A stretch of DNA of 9,770 bases from contig JASHVU010000051.1 of the NCBI GenBank assembly GCA_030044455.1, positions 1-9,770 of the forward strand, given 5' to 3'. The notes beneath the pieces were generated by a model that worked only from the letters and a program-made list of their open reading frames with translations, was not told where the DNA came from and ran no database searches. Source of the DNA: Acidobacteriaceae bacterium (GTDB taxonomy: Bacteria; Acidobacteriota; Terriglobia; Terriglobales; Acidobacteriaceae). This document shows positions 1 to 6,462 of the stretch, one piece after another. The translations under genes were made by a program, and so were the position numbers. The stretch's first letter is position 1. Every line of letters begins with the position of its first letter.

Positions 1-1154
1 ACCGTAAGCTGGGGATGAACAATGTCGTCCTGCGGGACGTAGCCCATCTGCTGGCGGAAGCGGTCGTAGTATTCGTAGAGGCTGGCGCCGTTGAACAGCA
101 CCTTGCCCTCGACGGGGCGGGTGTAGCCGTTGAGCGCTTTCAGCAGGGTGGTCTTCCCTGCTCCGGCTGGACCCATGAGCGCGACAAGCTCGGAAGGAAA
201 GACGGTGAGCGAAACGGGATCGAGGAGCCGCTTGCCGCTGGGCGCGGTCACCACAATACTGTTGGCCTCGATGGTGACATTGCCGTGGTACTCGCGCTGT
301 GCGAGCTGGCCGCCTTCGAGCAACTGGAAGCGGAAGCTGCCGAGACCGATCTCCTGGCCCGGCTTCACGAGCGTTTTACCGCTGATGCGGACGCCGTCGA
401 CGTAGGTTCCGTTGCGTGAGCCGAGGTCCTCGACAAACATTCCTTCGGCGGTGCGCGTAAGCCGCGCGTGGCGCCACGAGACCATGGGATACGCCAGCGG
501 CACGTCGCAGTCCGGGTCGCGGCCCATCACCATCGCGTCGCCGTGAAAGTTCACCTTGTGAAAGGCGGCATCGCCGATCTTCTTTTCAGGGGAGAGCAAT
601 TGGGCTGCGGAGATCTTGTACGAGCCCAGGTAAACATCGTCGCCGGGCTTGAGAACGGTTTGCTGAATGCGATTGCCGAGAGAGCCGACCGAGGTGCCGT
701 TGGTCGAGCCCACATCGCGAAGAATGTACTGGGTGCCATCCAGCGTGATACTGGCGTGATGCCAGGAGACTGTGGGCAGGTCGATGGGTACATCGGAGCT
801 AGGATCGCGCCCGATGGTGATGACCTTGGCCCCTGACTGGCGGGAAGGCATTGAAGGCAGGGTCGGGGCGCGGCCGCTCGCGTCCTGCTTGGGCGCCGGC
901 CAGGGCATCTCAACCCGCGGGCCGAGCGTGACGCGGGAGCCGTAGGCAATCGGCGTCGGTTTGCCTGGGGCGAGTCGAGAGCCGTTAACGAAGGTTCCGT
1001 TGGTCGAGTCCAGGTCTTCGATGAGGAACTGGCCGCCGTGCTGGCTTACCCGGCAATGCCGGCTCGAAACTGCCGAATCGGGGACGGCCACATCGCAGTC
1101 TCCGGCTCGCCCGATCAGCCATACAGCTTCAGGTTGTGGCGCGTCTTGCGGCAT
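1..1154 (-). CDS. Triple-FHA ABC transporter ATP-binding protein (C-terminus cut off by window edge)
   Basis: 384 codons are visible from the ATG at 1154-1152; the frame is open to the left edge. Three FHA domains come first: about residues 10-80 (GRAGDCDV, SSRH, STNGTFVNG), 110-185 (GRDPSSDV, SWHH, STNGT) and 205-280 (GRDPDCDV, SWRH, SRNGTYVDG). Each keeps the Arg (R16, R116, R212), Ser-x-x-His and Asn that bind phosphothreonine. From about residue 290 an ABC ATPase begins, with Walker A GPAGAGKTT (328-336) and the Q-loop in YVPQDD (Q375). The Q-loop surroundings resemble ABCG/ABC-2-type exporters, so a fused permease probably follows outside the window. A stop codon lies a few codons upstream in frame and no other start is available; the ribosome site is weak. 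The gene is divergent from the M48 protease gene. FHA domains presumably couple transport to Ser/Thr kinase signalling; the substrate is unknown. Confidence 0.93.
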   Translation of the reverse strand, partial: MPQDAPQPEAVWLIGRAGDCDVAVPDSAVSSRHCRVSQHGGQFLIEDLDSTNGTFVNGSRLAPGKPTPIAYGSRVTLGPRVEMPWPAPKQDASGRAPTLPSMPSRQSGAKVITIGRDPSSDVPIDLPTVSWHHASITLDGTQYILRDVGSTNGTSVGSLGNRIQQTVLKPGDDVYLGSYKISAAQLLSPEKKIGDAAFHKVNFHGDAMVMGRDPDCDVPLAYPMVSWRHARLTRTAEGMFVEDLGSRNGTYVDGVRISGKTLVKPGQEIGLGSFRFQLLEGGQLAQREYHGNVTIEANSIVVTAPSGKRLLDPVSLTVFPSELVALMGPAGAGKTTLLKALNGYTRPVEGKVLFNGASLYEYYDRFRQQMGYVPQDDIVHPQLT

Positions 1155-1392
1155 AGGTAATGTGGGTCTTCAGGGTTGCAAACACTGTACCACGGCAGGT
1201 TTAAAGTGGCCGAGGAATATGCACCACCGCTCGCCTGCACATGCTATCCTTCCGGCAAAGAATTCTTCCCACTTTTAAGGCATCCTGCTTACGATGAAGA
1301 CCCGTCCGGAGTGCGATGAGTCACAGCGATTCCCCGGGGAGCAGATCTCTTCGAGGCCGCGAGATGCCGGTTCAGACACGGGTGAATCTGCA

Positions 1393-2295
1393 ATGACCAT
1401 TTGGAACAGGCGTGCTTGGTTGTACCGCACCGGCATAGGTGCGGCTGCACTTGCCGTAATGCGAGGCGGGGCTCTTTCTGCATTTGCCGATGAGCCCCAC
1501 ATCACCATTTCGCCCCTGAACAAGCTGAGCGACGCGGACGAGATCGCGCTGGGACGCAAGTTTGCGGCACAAATTGAATCAGAAGTCGAGATTGTCTCCA
1601 ATCCGGTCATCGGCCACTACCTGGAGGGGATCGTATCGGCGCTGGCCGCGCAAAGCCAGCGGCCGAATCTTCCCTATTCCATCAAGCTGATCAATTCTCA
1701 TGAGCCGAACGCATTTTCCATCCCGGGCGGATTTCTCTATCTGAATCGCGGGCTGGTGGAGCTGATTGCAGAAGAGGACGAACTGGCCGCCACGCTGGGG
1801 CACGAGATCGGCCATGTTGTGGCGCGGCATGTGGTGAATCGGCTGCTGCTATCGTTTGAGGCGCGGTCGCTGCTCAAACCGGTACTCGACAATCTCAACA
1901 AGAAGAATGGCGTGGTCGAGCAGATCATTCGCAAACTGGGAGGCGCGCTGGCCATGCTGGCCATGCTTCACTTCAGCCGCGAAGACGAGGCGCAGGCCGA
2001 TCTGCTTGGGTTTTACGAGATGCTGCGCGCGGATTGGGATCCGCATGGATTCCTGGAGCTTTTTGACCAGCTCGCGCAGTTAGAGAAACAGCTTGGCGGA
2101 GCGCCCAACCAGTTCTTGTCCGACCATCCTCCTACTCCGGAGCGCGCTGAAGCCATCAGGCGTGAACTCAAGAGGGTGAAGATTCCGGCCAACGCCCGCA
2201 AAGACAGCGTGCGCTTTCAGGTCTTCAAGTCAACCATGGGGCTTTTGCCTACGCCGCCGAAGAGACCTGCCCCGGGGGGCAATTCAAGCCAGTGA
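1393..2295 (+). CDS. Exported M48-family zinc metalloprotease
   Basis: 300 residues from the ATG at 1393. The zinc site is HEIGH (137-141), with the third ligand expected to be the Glu of the DEAQAD motif (Glu199). A DHPPTPER segment near the C-terminus is typical of BepA/LoiP-like periplasmic M48 peptidases, which degrade or help assemble outer-membrane proteins. I chose 1393 because the protein then begins with a Tat-like signal (WNRRAWLYRTG, a hydrophobic stretch, cleavage near AFA-DE). An in-frame ATG at 1294 would add 33 charged residues that would bury the signal. The ribosome site is poor for both starts. No TPR repeats follow, so it is shorter than BepA. It overlaps the next gene by GTGA, which suggests translational coupling. 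Family confident; substrate unknown. Confidence 0.9.
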   Translation: MTIWNRRAWLYRTGIGAAALAVMRGGALSAFADEPHITISPLNKLSDADEIALGRKFAAQIESEVEIVSNPVIGHYLEGIVSALAAQSQRPNLPYSIKLINSHEPNAFSIPGGFLYLNRGLVELIAEEDELAATLGHEIGHVVARHVVNRLLLSFEARSLLKPVLDNLNKKNGVVEQIIRKLGGALAMLAMLHFSREDEAQADLLGFYEMLRADWDPHGFLELFDQLAQLEKQLGGAPNQFLSDHPPTPERAEAIRRELKRVKIPANARKDSVRFQVFKSTMGLLPTPPKRPAPGGNSSQ

Positions 2296-3875
2296 ATCCG
2301 CGAGAACAATCCCGGCTATGGAACTCTGCGGCTATGACAGCCGGCCTGACAGCATTGCTGGCGTGCGCTTCGGTCAACTTTGTGGCGCGAGCCCAGACGT
2401 TGCACGCCGGTCCCGCCTACAGCAGCGAGGACGGGAGCGACGGCCCGCAGTTTCCACGCGTCGACGTGCTGGTGCGCCTCAAGAATGCACAGGGCGCACC
2501 TACGGTGGTGAAAACCGCGGACTTGAAGCTCTTTTCGAATGGAAGCGAGGTTGGCGAGGCTGACCAGATACGGAACTTCGGGGCCGCAAGGTACGGGGTA
2601 AGAGAGGTGCTGGCGCTCGACTTGAGCGGAAGCATGACGGGGAAACCGCTCGAGGCAATTCGCCAGACCATTGCACAGTTTGTGAACCAGGCGCGGACAC
2701 AGGATCGCGTCGAAGTGGTCAGCTTTGCCAACGACACGCGCATTGAGGTTCCGTTCGGCGCCGACAAGCAGACCCTGGCCGAACGATTAAAAGCTGTAAC
2801 CAGCCGCGGAAACGAGACCCATCTTTATGACGCACTGCTTGACGCAATGGCGCAGCTCACCAGCGGACCGCCGGTTTGCCGGCAGCTTACCGTCATCTCC
2901 GATGGTCACGACGAGGGCTCGCAGCACAGCATCGAAGACGTGATCGCTCTGGCGAAGAAACAGGAGATCGCGATTGACGCGATCGGACTCACCCGCTCGC
3001 ATCCGGAATATTTGCAGTTCATGCAGCAGATGGCAGCGGCCACAGGCGGCAACTACGCGCAGGCCCACTCGCCCGATGAGTTGAGCGGCCTCATCGATCA
3101 GGGAATTCAGGCCATGAAGGCCACGCCGGTGGCCGGATTCAAGACAGACAAACTGGCAGCCGATGGCCAGACGCATGTGATTGAAGTGCGCTGGGTACCG
3201 GGTCATTTGGCCGCGAGCGTTGACGTCACGATGCCGAACATACCGAATCCGTGGCGGTTGTGGGGCTGGGTGCTTGCCGGGTGCTTCGGGGCTGGGTTAA
3301 TTCTCCTATTGGTTGCGCGCCGGCCACCGAAGAAGCCGCTCTCGCGCTCGGCTCGCGCAGTGCCGGTGCAACCGCAGGATTCCCAGCCGAGGGCCGAGAG
3401 AGTCGATGAAAAAATTGCTGAGGACTTGAATCAGAAACTGGAGATGCGGGAACCGCGACCGGTTGATACCGAGCCGGTTCACAGGCCGCACGATCCTCCG
3501 GTCGGGGTTGAGAGCCTGGAGCCGCAAGCGCCAGCGAGAGCACAGACACGCGTGACGGCCTTCTTCCCAAAAGGAGTGGCCACCGCCGTACTTGAAGTAA
3601 CGTCGGGGCCATTGCTGGGCACGAGACTGCCTGTTGTCGACGAGGTACGGATTGGCGCTCTCGAAGGAAACGACCTGGTGATCGGCGGCGATCCAACTCT
3701 CTCGGGTTTCCACGGCATTGTGCGCCTGATTGAAGGTGTGCTGACCGTCGAGGACCTGCAATCGACAAACGGCACGTTTGTGAACGGAGTCCGCATCGCA
3801 GGCGGGCGCAAGCTGCTGAGACCCAGCGACCTGATTCGAATGGGACGGTCGAATTTCGCGGTGCGGACTGGATAA
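2292..3875 (+). CDS. Membrane-anchored VWA-FHA protein
   Basis: 527 residues from a GTG that overlaps the M48 stop codon (GTGA). A signal peptide of about 34 residues (charged start, hydrophobic 15-33, cleavage near ARA-QT) is followed by a von Willebrand A domain at about 104-275. Its metal-ion site is complete: D110-x-S112-x-S114, T176 and D204. One transmembrane helix lies at about 322-342, followed by RRPPKKP, so the VWA domain is outside and the C-terminus cytoplasmic. A Pro/Glu-rich linker leads to a C-terminal FHA domain (about 445-527). In the FHA, the usual Gly-Arg is Gly-Ala (A456), while the Ser-x-x-His (S471-H474) and STNGTFVNG (491-499) remain. An alternative ATG at 2334 would shorten the signal's n-region. 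It probably senses or binds envelope partners and relays to cytoplasmic FHA partners; that role is inferred. Confidence 0.92.
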   Translation: MNPREQSRLWNSAAMTAGLTALLACASVNFVARAQTLHAGPAYSSEDGSDGPQFPRVDVLVRLKNAQGAPTVVKTADLKLFSNGSEVGEADQIRNFGAARYGVREVLALDLSGSMTGKPLEAIRQTIAQFVNQARTQDRVEVVSFANDTRIEVPFGADKQTLAERLKAVTSRGNETHLYDALLDAMAQLTSGPPVCRQLTVISDGHDEGSQHSIEDVIALAKKQEIAIDAIGLTRSHPEYLQFMQQMAAATGGNYAQAHSPDELSGLIDQGIQAMKATPVAGFKTDKLAADGQTHVIEVRWVPGHLAASVDVTMPNIPNPWRLWGWVLAGCFGAGLILLLVARRPPKKPLSRSARAVPVQPQDSQPRAERVDEKIAEDLNQKLEMREPRPVDTEPVHRPHDPPVGVESLEPQAPARAQTRVTAFFPKGVATAVLEVTSGPLLGTRLPVVDEVRIGALEGNDLVIGGDPTLSGFHGIVRLIEGVLTVEDLQSTNGTFVNGVRIAGGRKLLRPSDLIRMGRSNFAVRTG

Positions 3876-3888
3876 GCGACTGGATAAG
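3866..3888 (+). repeat. 12-bp tandem duplication across the stop codon
   Basis: GACTGGATAAG occurs at 3866-3876 and again at 3878-3888 (period 12). The duplication carries the TAA stop of the VWA-FHA gene, so a second in-frame TAA follows four codons later. It looks like a small slippage duplication and gives a back-up stop. Confidence 0.7.
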
Positions 3889-3942
3889 ATGTGTGCAGGG
3901 AATTCTACCGGCCTGCGAGCGCAACAGCTAAGAGCCGGCTGC

Positions 3943-3951
3943 GGAGGAGAG
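3943..3951 (+). promoter_or_regulatory. Strong ribosome binding site
   Basis: GGAGGAGAG lies 6 nt (counted from AGGAG) before the ATG at 3956. It fixes the start of the zinc-ribbon/FHA gene and is clearly stronger than the sites of the two genes upstream, so this gene can be translated independently of them. The 80-bp gap from the VWA-FHA gene shows no convincing terminator. Confidence 0.75.
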
Positions 3952-3955
3952 AAGA

Positions 3956-4645
3956 ATGAGCCTATGCAAGGTTTGTGGCGCGAACAATCCTGATGAATCG
4001 GCAGCGTGCCGTGTATGCAAGACGCCGCTTGAGAGAGGCGACTCAGGCCAGGAGTTGCGGCGCCGCACGCAGGTTGAACCCATGCCCCGCATGCCTACAT
4101 TTGAGGAGCAAAGCGGATTCGCCGCGGGCCAGGCAGGCAGGCCAGCGCGGGGAGGCGCGGCCGAGCCGGTTCGGCGCGTGACGGTCTTCGATCCCAATGC
4201 CGGCGCGCATGCCGGCAGCCAGGCGACACAAAAGCCGGCGCCTGCGGCGCGAAGGATTGTTGGGGTACTCGTTACTTACTCGTGGAGCGAGCAAGGACAG
4301 GTGTTCCCGGTCTTCGAGGGCCGCAACCGCATCGGCAGCGATGCCGCGCAGTGCGAGATCACGATCCCGCAGGACGAGACGCTCTCGGCCATCAACAGCC
4401 ACATTATCTTCCGCAAGAGCTTTACCATTGGCGACGACGTGAGCATGGGCGGAACGGATGTGGACGGTGAGCCGGTCGAGACGGCGTTTGTGCCGCTGCG
4501 CAACTATGCGAAGATTCGCACCGGCTCGACGCACTGGACCTTCATCGCCATCGAACCCGGAGAGACAGGGAGCAAGGGAACGAAGGGACAAGGGAACGAA
4601 GGAACAAGGGAGCGAGGAAACGAAGGATTAGGTGCAGGGGGCTGA
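3956..4645 (+). CDS. Zinc-ribbon protein with a divergent FHA-like domain
   Basis: 229 residues. An N-terminal zinc ribbon has two CxxC knuckles (C4/C7 in LCKVCG and C18/C21 in CRVCKTP). A Pro/Ala/Gly-rich linker (about 30-98) leads to an FHA-like fold at about 100-200, recognised by RIGSDAAQCEITI, INSHIIF and TDVDGEPV. The canonical phosphothreonine contacts are replaced: Arg by S128, the Ser of Ser-x-x-His by I146, and the Asn of NG by G165. His149 remains. The last 25 residues or so (rich in Gly, Lys, Glu, Asn) are encoded by an 8-bp repeat array and are probably not part of the fold. There is no signal peptide, so it is cytoplasmic. It sits just after the VWA-FHA gene in the same direction and may act with it as an adaptor. 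The function is not known. Confidence 0.88.
   Translation: MSLCKVCGANNPDESAACRVCKTPLERGDSGQELRRRTQVEPMPRMPTFEEQSGFAAGQAGRPARGGAAEPVRRVTVFDPNAGAHAGSQATQKPAPAARRIVGVLVTYSWSEQGQVFPVFEGRNRIGSDAAQCEITIPQDETLSAINSHIIFRKSFTIGDDVSMGGTDVDGEPVETAFVPLRNYAKIRTGSTHWTFIAIEPGETGSKGTKGQGNEGTRERGNEGLGAGG
4563..4626 (+). repeat. 8-bp tandem repeat array inside the 3' end of a gene
   Basis: Eight imperfect 8-bp units, starting at 4563, 4571, 4579, 4587, 4595, 4603, 4611 and 4619, alternate between forms such as AACGAAGG and GACAAGGG, giving a 16-bp higher-order period. The unit is not a multiple of three, so the peptide it encodes is not a simple repeat. The array begins right after the FHA-like domain and provides most of the protein's tail. 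Confidence 0.8.
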
Positions 4646-4669
4646 GGAATCAAGGGTCGGGGCGGATTG

Positions 4670-5655
4670 ATGCTGAGGACAGCGATTGGATTTGCAGTGA
4701 TGCTGTCGGCTGCGGCGGCGGGCGTGGCGCAATCGGGGAATTCGTTGTACGGGCCGCATGGCGTGAGCCCGATGGCAGTCAGGCAGGGCGTGCTGGGCAG
4801 TTGCTACTTTCACGCCTCTATCGCAGCGCTTGCCATGGCCGCACCCGATAAAGTGCGCGCCGCCATCCGGAAGAATTTCCCGGTTGGATACAAGGTGCAC
4901 TTTGCTTCCGGCCCCGATGAAGCCGTCTACCCCGACGACATCAACCTCGGGCGGATCCATGGCTTTGACGAGTCCGATGGCGACTGGGTGCTGGCGCTCA
5001 TGCGCGCGTATGCGCAGCGCGAGGTGCGCCAGAGTCTGGTGGATTCGATTCAAAGATCGACCGTCATCCCAGCGTTTGCAAAGCCGGTTGCGCTCAAGTG
5101 ACTGAACGAGACTGACCTCATGCTCGTAGCTTACGACCGCGCCATCCGCGCGGTGGTGCGGCAGAATGGCGCCATGGAAAAAGAATCGCTGAAGCAGAAT
5201 CTTGCCGGCGAGTTGGCCAGGATCGGAATCCCCACCAGCGAATCGCAAATGCTGGTGGGTTTTCTGGAGGAAGAAGGATTTTTTGCCGCAATCGCCAAAA
5301 CAGTGCAACAGAACGGCGAGGTCTTCGGCGCATACAAAAGTGTTGGACAGGGCGGGATTCCGGTGCGGCTGACGTGAGCAATCGGCAGACTGTGTCAAAC
5401 GAACTTCGCAGTCTGAACATGGGTAGCGTTGCGCTGGTGGCGAGCACGGTAAATGCGGCTCCTGAGGCACAAGTTGCGATTGCCGACTGGTGGGTACCGG
5501 GCCACGCGTACACGGTGATGAATTATGACGAGAGCTCAGGTGTAGTCACGCTTCGCAACCCGTGGGGTACTCGGCCCGGCCCCGATGGAGTTTTCTCGCT
5601 TCCGTTCGCGATGTTCGAGGAATCATTCGAATACATTTCATACTCCGGACGTTGA
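4670..5655 (+). pseudogene. Calpain-like (C2) secreted cysteine protease, broken by an in-frame TGA and a frameshift
   Basis: Three open segments together make one calpain-type protease. Segment A (4670-5101, 143 residues from ATG 4670; a TTG at 4667 is less likely) has a signal peptide and the nucleophile motif RQGVLGSCYFHAS (Cys45, with the oxyanion-type Gln39). Segment B (5120-5377) is in the same reading frame as A, separated only by the TGA at 5099-5101 and six sense codons. Segment C (5374-5655) is in another frame and holds the other two catalytic residues: His44 in PGHAYTV and Asn62 in LRNPWG. All triad residues survive, so the decay is recent, or the breaks are sequence errors. Segment C could start at a GTG overlapping the stop of B (GTGA), but separate translation would split the nucleophile from His and Asn. 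It is about 325 residues in total if restored. It follows the FHA genes and would act outside the cytoplasm. Confidence 0.82.
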
Positions 5656-5746
5656 TCGAGCGAAGGCTGTCTTATTTGGCATTTGTCGCCTAATATGCGG
5701 GAGCGTGGACGACCACCCTCAACCCAGTCGGGAGACCGGCGCGAAT

Positions 5747-6124
5747 TCAGATGCGGCCGGCGGCGCGAAGATCGCGAATCTCATCGTCGTCGAAGACGCG
5801 CCCGCGGATGAGGAATCGCACGCCTTCGGCGTTGTCGAGCGAGAACTGGCCGCCACGGCCGGGAACAACGTCGAGAATCAGCTGCGTGTGCTTCCAGTAT
5901 TCGAACTGGCTGCGGCTCATATAGAAGGGCTCGCCGTCAACTTCGCCAAGCTGGACATCGCTGTCGCCAACGATGAACTCGCCGCGGGGATAGCACATGG
6001 GCGAACTGCCGTCGCAACAACCTCCCGACTGGTGGAACATGAGATCTCCATGCTTCTGGCGCAGCACCCTGATAAGGTGGATGGCGAGGTCGGTGGCGAG
6101 AACTTGTTGTGGTATGTTGGGCAT
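5747..6124 (-). CDS. DUF779 family protein
   Basis: 125 residues, full length for the family. The signature is the cysteine-rich HQSGGCCDGSSPMCYP (31-46), followed by EFIVGDSDVQLGE, QFEYWKHTQLILDVVPGRG (74-92) and FSLDNAEGVRFLIRGR. Members of this family are often encoded beside AldB/AcoD-type aldehyde dehydrogenases, and the same is true here; the biochemical role is unknown, though the clustered Cys and His suggest metal binding. The start ATG at 6124 follows an in-frame stop closely and matches the usual N-terminus; no good ribosome site is visible. It is cytoplasmic. It lies 338 bp downstream of the dehydrogenase, an unusually long gap filled with repeats, so it may be cotranscribed or have its own promoter. 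Confidence 0.93.
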   Translation of the reverse strand: MPNIPQQVLATDLAIHLIRVLRQKHGDLMFHQSGGCCDGSSPMCYPRGEFIVGDSDVQLGEVDGEPFYMSRSQFEYWKHTQLILDVVPGRGGQFSLDNAEGVRFLIRGRVFDDDEIRDLRAAGRI

Positions 6125-6247
6125 CGTAGATCAGCATCGGAACCAGCGGGGCTAGCGGAGTTTGGGGGCGTTTAAGAGATCCCCCACCCAAGCGGAACTG
6201 GGATGGACACCCGGCGCGACGTTAGCGAGAAAGCCGGTTTGTGCGAT

Positions 6248-6282
6248 CCCATCCTAAACGCGAAAAGCGCGTTCAGGATGGG
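6248..6282 (-). repeat. 15-bp-stem hairpin (REP-like or terminator-like)
   Basis: Arms 6248-6262 and 6268-6282 with a 5-nt loop. On the minus strand, CCCATCCTGAACGCG pairs with CGCGTTTAGGATGGG with a single G-U wobble and no mismatch; on the plus strand the same position is an A-C mismatch. That favours function in the minus-strand transcript, the direction of the flanking genes. There is no U-run after it on the minus strand, so it fits an mRNA-processing or REP-type element better than a classic terminator. Confidence 0.75.
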
Positions 6283-6319
6283 GCGCCCGATTTTGTAATT
6301 GATCGGAAGCCGGAGACAG

Positions 6320-6439
6320 CTAGAGCAATTCCTGGGTAAGTGTGTCCTTTTGACGATTGCGAGAGGTCGCCGACTCCTCGTTGTCGCGGCGACTTGAAGT
6401 CAATCGCTTCGGGATACAGTCACCCAGGAATTGCTTTAG
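6320..6439. mobile_element. 120-bp palindromic element, MITE-like
   Basis: Terminal arms of 18 bp at 6320-6337 (CTAGAGCAATTCCTGGGT) and 6422-6439 match except for one G-T pair. Further nested stems fold the interior: 6342-6347 with 6412-6417, 6354-6359 with 6401-6406, and 6366-6372 (GTCGCCG) with 6387-6393. The whole makes one long hairpin with G-U pairs on the plus strand. TA dinucleotides lie just outside GAGCAATTCC on the left (6321-6322) and its near-complement on the right (6437-6438), as expected of a Tc1/IS630-mobilised miniature element. There is no coding capacity. It starts 24 bp after the dehydrogenase stop, so it could also act as a 3' stem. The mobile nature is inferred from structure alone. 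Confidence 0.5.
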
Positions 6440-6440
6440 T

Positions 6441-6457
6441 CACTGACCACTGACCAC
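6441..6457. repeat. Short 7-bp tandem repeat (CACTGAC)
   Basis: CACTGAC occurs at 6441-6447 and 6448-6454, followed by a partial CAC. It lies between the palindromic element and the dehydrogenase stop codon. The copy number is too low to say more. Confidence 0.5.
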
Positions 6458-6462
6458 CGTAT

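Larger units (their letters stand above)
6125..6462. other. Repeat-filled spacer between aldehyde dehydrogenase and DUF779 genes
   Basis: 338 bp without a credible gene on either strand. It holds a 35-bp hairpin (6248-6282), a 120-bp palindromic element (6320-6439) and a short 7-bp tandem repeat (6441-6457). Around 6190-6215, GGGATGGACACCCGGC echoes the outer part of the hairpin and its flank (AGGATGGGGCGCCCG), perhaps a decayed copy of the same repeat. No clear promoter for the DUF779 gene was found. Confidence 0.7.

Noticed and set aside
15..949. Open frames on both strands over the left edge (for example 15-419 +, 468-836 + and 551-949 -)
   Set aside because: They overlap the clear minus-strand FHA-ABC frame, which has recognisable domains along its whole length; these frames have none.
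1294..1392. A longer N-terminus for the M48 protease starting at 1294
   Set aside because: It would put 33 charged residues before a good Tat-like signal; kept only as an alternative start.
4563..4626. CRISPR array
   Set aside because: Units are 8 bp and contiguous with no spacers; this is a simple tandem repeat.
5099..5101. Selenocysteine or read-through at the TGA inside the calpain-like gene
   Set aside because: Calpains need no selenocysteine here (the catalytic Cys is upstream and intact), and I saw no convincing downstream stem-loop; mutation is simpler.
5365..5377. Programmed -1 frameshift between segments B and C
   Set aside because: There is no slippery heptamer of the X XXY YYZ type near the overlap.
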